DNA of 28,767 nucleotides. Origin: Phycisphaerae bacterium. GTDB lineage: Bacteria; Planctomycetota; Phycisphaerae; Sedimentisphaerales; Anaerohalosphaeraceae. Location: assembly GCA_021736615.1 (NCBI GenBank), contig JAIPFN010000089.1, forward strand, positions 1-28,767. Reading direction: 5' to 3'. The position numbers and the translations under genes were made by a program. Below are positions 24,819-28,767 of this stretch, piece by piece. The notes beneath the pieces were generated by a model. That model was not told the origin of the DNA, ran no database searches, and saw only the letters and a program-made list of their open reading frames with translations. Positions within the stretch are counted from its first letter, which is position 1; each line of letters opens with the position of its first letter.

Positions 24819-24858
24819 TAGTGTGTATTAGTGTTCATTAGTGTCAATTAGTGGTTCC
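24819..24858 (+). repeat. Four 10-bp direct repeats before cobA-hemD
   Basis: Four units beginning TAGTG follow one another with exact 10-bp spacing (24819, 24829, 24839, 24849), ending GTGGTTCC about 12 bases before the ribosome site. Unit spacing near one helical turn would place each unit on the same face of DNA. A related array lies before hemL. Confidence 0.65.
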
Positions 24859-24881
24859 CTAAAAATCTCAGGAGAAAAATT

Positions 24882-26279
24882 TTGCCAGATGGAAAAGTAT
24901 ATCTCGTAGGCTCCGGCCCGGGTGACATGGAATTGATAACTCTCAAGGGCTGCCGCCTTCTGCGCCAAGCCGATGTAATCCTTTACGACCACCTCCTCTC
25001 GATGGACCTGCTTTCGCTTGCCAGAGACGATGCCGAGAAAATATCCGTCGGCAAATTCGCCGGCAACCACACCCTGCCCCAGGAAGGCATCAACCAATTG
25101 ATCGTCGACAAAGCCAAAGAAGGCAAGATAGTCGTCCGGCTAAAAGGCGGCGATCCGTATATATTCGGCCGCGGCGGCGAAGAAGCAGAGGCCTGCTATG
25201 ATAACGACGTTTATTTTGAGGTCGTACCGGGAGTAACCAGCGCATTTTCGGCACCATGCTACGCGGGGGTCCCGCCGACACACAGAGACTGCACAACCAA
25301 CGTCGCTATAGTAACCGGTCACAGGAAGAAAGGCGACGACCGCCCTATTGATATCCCAAAAGCCGGAACCGTGATTTTCCTCATGTCCGTAGGCAACATT
25401 CCCAGGATCATAAAGCAGCTCCTAGACGAAGGCTGGGACTCCGATACTCCTATCGCCGTCATCGAACACGGAACATGGTACGACCAGCGGGTAATAGAAG
25501 GCAAGCTCAATAACTTCCTTGAGATTATTAAAGATAATCCTCTGAGAACCCCTGGCATCTTCGTAGTCGGCAAGGTCGTCGGCATGCGGGAAAAGCTCGG
25601 CTGGTATTCAAAGAAACCGCGTATACTCGTACTCGGAACGCACCCGGAAATATACTATGATCTGGGTACAATAGTACACAGACAACTAATAGAATGCGTA
25701 GAAATTGACGATTACACAGACGCCGACAAACAGATAGATAATCTCAACACGTTCGACTGGATAATATTCACAAGCGCAAACGGAATCAGGCACTTCTTTG
25801 CAAGACTAAAAGCCAAAGGCCTCGACTGCCGCGCACTAGCTAACGCAGAGATCGCCGTCATCGGCAAAACAACCGGTGAAACTCTCGCCGAATACGGAAT
25901 CAAAGCCGACCTCTGCTCGAAAGTACAGTCAAGCAAGGGCCTCCTCGAAGCTTTCTCCAGTGTTGATATTAAAGGGAAAAAGATACTTCTGCCGCAAGCT
26001 GAGATCGCCTCGCAAGGTCTACCGGACGGCTTGCAGGAAATGGGTGCCGAAGTTGTTAAAATATCCATATACAAAACCATCGAAAAGGAATGCGACGATA
26101 TTGACTTTGACTATATCGACCAGGTGCTGTTCACCAGCGGTTCAAGCGTAACAGCATTCGTAAAACGTTTCGGAAAAGTACGCGAAAACATAAAAGCATA
26201 CTGCCTCGGACTGCCGACACTAACAACAGCAAAAGAAAACGGAATAGAAACAGCAGAGGTACTGCCAAAAAATAAGTAG
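24882..26279 (+). CDS. cobA-hemD: Fused uroporphyrinogen-III C-methyltransferase / uroporphyrinogen-III synthase
   Basis: One 465-residue protein carries two steps. The N-terminal SUMT domain (about 1-245) methylates uroporphyrinogen III to precorrin-2 using S-adenosylmethionine. It shows VYLVGSGPGDMELITLKG, GDPYIFGRGGEEA, VVPGVTSAFSAPCYAGVPPTHR and the PGIFVVGKVV strand. The C-terminal HemD domain (about 250-465) closes hydroxymethylbilane to uroporphyrinogen III; WIIFTSANGIRHFF and QVLFTSGSSVTAFVKRF are its usual landmarks. The start is TTG 24882, with AGGAG 7 bases upstream. The fusion is common in anaerobes. The dehydrogenase/ferrochelatase needed for siroheme is not fused and not in the window. 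Confidence 0.95.
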   Translation: MPDGKVYLVGSGPGDMELITLKGCRLLRQADVILYDHLLSMDLLSLARDDAEKISVGKFAGNHTLPQEGINQLIVDKAKEGKIVVRLKGGDPYIFGRGGEEAEACYDNDVYFEVVPGVTSAFSAPCYAGVPPTHRDCTTNVAIVTGHRKKGDDRPIDIPKAGTVIFLMSVGNIPRIIKQLLDEGWDSDTPIAVIEHGTWYDQRVIEGKLNNFLEIIKDNPLRTPGIFVVGKVVGMREKLGWYSKKPRILVLGTHPEIYYDLGTIVHRQLIECVEIDDYTDADKQIDNLNTFDWIIFTSANGIRHFFARLKAKGLDCRALANAEIAVIGKTTGETLAEYGIKADLCSKVQSSKGLLEAFSSVDIKGKKILLPQAEIASQGLPDGLQEMGAEVVKISIYKTIEKECDDIDFDYIDQVLFTSGSSVTAFVKRFGKVRENIKAYCLGLPTLTTAKENGIETAEVLPKNK

Positions 26280-26280
26280 C

Positions 26281-26334
26281 GGCCGCTTCCGGCCCGTGAA
26301 TTTAAAAACATCCGCCAAAAGCGGTTTCCTTTTT
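26281..26334 (+). terminator. Probable weak terminator after cobA-hemD
   Basis: Two small hairpins follow the stop: GGCCG/CGGCC with a CTTC loop (26281-26294), and CCGC/GCGG with a CAAAA loop (26312-26324). The second is followed by TTTCCTTTTT. Stems are short, so read-through into hemL is possible. Confidence 0.4.
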
Positions 26335-26380
26335 AGATTTGCGGGGCAACCCATGCTATCGTTGCTTTTAAATCAAAAAA

Positions 26381-26413
26381 ATAATTCGTCTTAATCCGTG
26401 AAATCCGTGGTTA
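26381..26413 (+). repeat. Short 9-10-bp direct repeats before hemL
   Basis: Units ATTCGTCTTA, ATCCGTGAA and ATCCGTGGTT follow one another and end GTGGTTAAA, about 30 bases before the hemL ribosome site. Layout and the GTGGTT ending resemble the array at 24819-24858. Confidence 0.5.
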
Positions 26414-26453
26414 AAAAAACTCCGGTTTCCGGCCAAACAAATCAGGAGTTACG

Positions 26454-27731
26454 ATGCGAAACGCAAAAAGTGCAAAACTGTTCAAAAAAGCCCTGCAGGT
26501 CATCCCCGGCGGAGTTAACAGCCCCGTCCGTGCTTTGAAGGCAGTCGAGGCAAAACCGATCTTCATAGAAAAAGCCAAAGGACCCTACCTCTACGATGCC
26601 GACGAAAATAAATACATCGACTACTGCCTGTCATGGGGTCCGATGATACTCGGCCACGCAAACAAGGACATCCTAAGCGACGTACGCAAGGCAATGGCCA
26701 AAGGCACCAGTTACGGCATCCCCACCGAGTCCGAAATAATACTCGCCGAGATGATCACCAAGGCCATCGCATCGATCGACAAGGTTCGCCTCGTCAGTTC
26801 CGGCACAGAAGCGGTGATGACAGCTATAAGGCTCGCACGCGGATACACCGGTAAAGACAAGGTCATAAAATTCATCGGCTGCTACCACGGCCACGTAGAC
26901 CATATGCTGGTAAGCGCAGGATCCGGTCTGGCAACGCTCGGCACCCCTTCCAGTCCGGGCGTACCGGATGACTTCGCGAAAAATACGATAGTACTTCCTT
27001 ACAACGATCTGGACGCGGTGAAAAAAGTCTTCGCCAAAGAAGGCGGCAGGATCGCGGCGATAATCGTCGAACCGGTCGCCGGAAACATGGGAACAGTCGT
27101 CCCGCCGAACAGCTTTCTTAAGGGGCTTAGAAGCGTTTGCACAAAGAACAAATCGCTGCTGATATTCGACGAGGTCATCAGCGGCTTTCGCCTGACATAC
27201 GGCGGGTACCAGGACATAATCGGAGTAAGACCCGACCTTACAACACTGGGCAAGATCATCGGCGGCGGTTTTCCGATAGGGGCAGTCGGCGGCAAGAAAA
27301 AGATAATGGACTCACTGTCACCGGTCGGAAGCATATACCAGGCAGGAACCCTCTCGGGCAACCCGGTATGCGTAGCAGCCGGTATAGCAACCCTGAAACA
27401 GCTAAAATCCAAAAAGCCATACACAAAACTAAACCGCACCACAGAGAAACTTTGTGAAAATATCACGGAAATTTTGATCGAAAAGTCTATCCCTCACACA
27501 ATAAACCAAATCGGGTCGATGTTTACGCTGTTTTTCAACGAAGAAAAAGTCAAAGATTTTGATTCGGCAGCGAAGTCCGACACCAAAAGATATGGGAATT
27601 ATTTTCGGCAGATGCTGGAAAGTGGGGTTTATTTGCCTCCAAGCCAGTTTGAGGCTAATTTTATATCTACTATGCATACCGAAAAGGACTTCAATAAAAC
27701 GCTTAAAGCAATTGGAAATCTGAAGTTCTAA
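26454..27731 (+). CDS. hemL: Glutamate-1-semialdehyde 2,1-aminomutase
   Basis: HemL is a PLP enzyme that makes 5-aminolevulinate, the substrate of HemB, from glutamate-1-semialdehyde. The 425 residues match family length. Visible signatures are IPGGVNSPVRA near the N-terminus, SGTEAVMTAIRLARGYTGK at about 116-134, a CYHGHVD stretch, FDEVISGFR, and LGKIIGGGFPIGAVGG, in which Lys267 binds PLP. The ATG has AGGAG 5 bases upstream. Its presence means the C5 pathway is used, so a glutamyl-tRNA reductase (hemA) must exist elsewhere. The 3' quarter is more AT-rich than the rest. The pseudouridine synthase starts 20 bp downstream. Confidence 0.97.
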   Translation: MRNAKSAKLFKKALQVIPGGVNSPVRALKAVEAKPIFIEKAKGPYLYDADENKYIDYCLSWGPMILGHANKDILSDVRKAMAKGTSYGIPTESEIILAEMITKAIASIDKVRLVSSGTEAVMTAIRLARGYTGKDKVIKFIGCYHGHVDHMLVSAGSGLATLGTPSSPGVPDDFAKNTIVLPYNDLDAVKKVFAKEGGRIAAIIVEPVAGNMGTVVPPNSFLKGLRSVCTKNKSLLIFDEVISGFRLTYGGYQDIIGVRPDLTTLGKIIGGGFPIGAVGGKKKIMDSLSPVGSIYQAGTLSGNPVCVAAGIATLKQLKSKKPYTKLNRTTEKLCENITEILIEKSIPHTINQIGSMFTLFFNEEKVKDFDSAAKSDTKRYGNYFRQMLESGVYLPPSQFEANFISTMHTEKDFNKTLKAIGNLKF

Positions 27732-27751
27732 ACGGTGGTTAAATATTATCT

Positions 27752-28450
27752 ATGCCTAAGAAAAAACAGCCTAACCGAAAATATCTTCCAAAAGATCTAA
27801 AAATACTTTACGAAGATAAAGATATTCTGGTGATCAATAAGCCTGCAGGCCTTTTGACCGTGGAAACGGCGACCAACAAAACGCAAACGGCTTACTATAT
27901 CCTAACAGATTATGTGCGTAAAGGGAGTCTTAAGTCACGCAAAAGCATTTTCACCGTTCACAGGCTTGACCAGTGGACATCAGGAGTTCTTATCTTTGCA
28001 AAAAGCGAAAATGCCAAGGAGCGATTGCAGGACAATTGGAAGCAGACGAAAAAGACATACGCCGCGGTAGTTCACGGCAAGCTAAAGCCAAAAGAGGGGA
28101 TCATAACCTCTTACCTCTATGAGACCAAAAAATTTGTTGTCCGATCCACAACCGATGAAACAAAAGGCAAACTTGCAAAGACTGGTTATAAGGTGATTAA
28201 AGAGGCAGGACAACTTAGCCTGGTAGAACTCGATCTTTTGACTGGCCGAAAGAATCAGATACGTGTCCATCTAGCTGACAAAGGCAATCCAATCGTCGGC
28301 GACCGTAAATACGGCAAAGATAAGGGTACCTACAATCGCTTAGCCCTTCATGCCAAATCAATCTCCTTTAGTCACCCAACCACCAGAGAGCTTATGACTT
28401 TTGAAGCCAAACTGCCAAGTTACTTTAAAATTGGTTCAACACCAATATAG
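27752..28450 (+). CDS. RluA-family rRNA/tRNA pseudouridine synthase
   Basis: The enzyme isomerises uridine to pseudouridine in structured RNA. The 232-residue protein has the catalytic motif VHRLDQWTSGVLIFAKS, with Asp73 as the nucleophile, plus ILYEDKDILVINKPAGLLTV at about 18-37 and LLTGRKNQIRVHLADKGNPIVGDRKYG at about 173-200. It lacks an N-terminal S4 domain, so it is of the short RluA type; which RNA position it modifies cannot be told. The only upstream ribosome site is a distant GGTGG. It is probably co-transcribed with hemL but functionally unrelated to heme. Confidence 0.92.
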   Translation: MPKKKQPNRKYLPKDLKILYEDKDILVINKPAGLLTVETATNKTQTAYYILTDYVRKGSLKSRKSIFTVHRLDQWTSGVLIFAKSENAKERLQDNWKQTKKTYAAVVHGKLKPKEGIITSYLYETKKFVVRSTTDETKGKLAKTGYKVIKEAGQLSLVELDLLTGRKNQIRVHLADKGNPIVGDRKYGKDKGTYNRLALHAKSISFSHPTTRELMTFEAKLPSYFKIGSTPI

Positions 28451-28749
28451 TGGGAAAAAATGGCTGAAAAATGAAAATGTAAAAATATACCACGATAAAT
28501 CTGGACGCAAGCAAATGACAAATTAAAAAACAAGCAACATTTTAGTCATGTGCAGAAAAATATGAAACCGCCTTCGCGGGAATGACAAAACACACAGGAC
28601 ACTTGGCTAAATGTAACCAAATATTAAAATTTTAGGTTCAACTCCAATAAAGTTGGTTAAAATTGAATAAAATATAGTGGACATTATGCTACCTTTCGTG
28701 AGATAAGTATCTTACCCATAAGAACTTGTAACACGAAAGGAGTCACACA
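28451..28749. other. 299-bp gap with duplicated gene tail, small hairpin and leader hairpin
   Basis: No gene is visible here. The segment 28635-28656 is an imperfect copy (18 of 22 bases) of 28433-28454, the 3' end of the pseudouridine synthase gene. A CCGC-CTTC-GCGG hairpin lies at 28568-28579 inside a sequence of common REP-like type. The last part is the leader of the gene starting at 28750. Confidence 0.5.
28692..28740 (+). promoter_or_regulatory. Inverted repeat that could hide the ribosome site of the next gene
   Basis: CCTTTCGTG (28692-28700) is the exact reverse complement of CACGAAAGG (28732-28740), and the latter overlaps the AAAGGAG ribosome site at 28736-28742. If transcribed together they would form a 9-bp stem blocking translation. 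It could instead be a DNA operator. Confidence 0.45.
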
Positions 28750-28767
28750 ATGTCCGGGCATAGTATA
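28750..28767 (+). CDS. First six codons of a probable YebC/PmpR-family regulator
   Basis: ATG at 28750 is preceded by AAAGGAG with a 7-base gap, an excellent ribosome site. The six visible residues, MSGHSI, match the very conserved start of the YebC/PmpR family (M-A/S-G-H-S), which continues beyond the edge with W-x-x-I-K-H-K. Members act in translation of proline-rich stretches or as DNA-binding regulators. Six residues cannot prove the assignment. Confidence 0.5.

Overview
The window looks like part of an anaerobic planctomycete chromosome, most likely class Phycisphaerae. The main clue is the C-terminus of the large cytochrome at 9675-11861. It carries a single dockerin-like EF-hand (DFNGDCRVDLYD, then an S-K-W-L ending) of the kind common on secreted Phycisphaerae proteins. 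Siroheme-route heme synthesis, many c-type hemes and TTG/GTG starts fit an anaerobic respirer. The taxonomic placement is inference.

Layout. (1) Left shell, 1-4545: the edge of a membrane protein gene, ahbB, hemC, a degenerate sensor kinase and hemB. (2) 4649-8989: a giant membrane-anchored protein with zinc ribbon, pseudokinase, coiled coil, one membrane helix, an Ala-Leu-Glu-Lys repeat and about 12 Sel1 repeats. (3) Rightward cytochrome block, 9675-18594: a duplicated 10-heme cytochrome with a dockerin tail, a tetraheme cytochrome, an NHL-propeller lipoprotein, a pentaheme lipoprotein, an outer-membrane beta-barrel-like protein broken by one in-frame TAG, and a 12-heme cytochrome. (4) Leftward block, 18855-23785: a second NHL lipoprotein, a thioredoxin-fold/TPR protein, a 15-heme cytochrome and an exported protein of unknown function. 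The first three of these lie between inverted copies of a ~100-bp repeat. (5) Right shell, 24070-28450: ahbA, a cobA-hemD fusion, hemL and an RluA-type pseudouridine synthase. The first codons of a probable yebC/pmpR gene lie at the right edge.

How it fits together. HemL, HemB, HemC and CobA-HemD lead from glutamate-1-semialdehyde to precorrin-2. AhbA and AhbB form siroheme decarboxylase of the alternative (siroheme) heme pathway. Glutamyl-tRNA reductase, the precorrin-2 dehydrogenase/ferrochelatase, AhbC and AhbD are not in the window. The heme genes enclose five cytochromes with about 46 heme-binding motifs in total, two propeller lipoproteins and a beta-barrel. The most economical reading is a heme-supply plus extracellular-electron-transfer locus, with a candidate porin-cytochrome conduit at 12752-18594 and a second, possibly invertible, module at 18727-22515. 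Its role in electron transfer is inferred from composition, not demonstrated.
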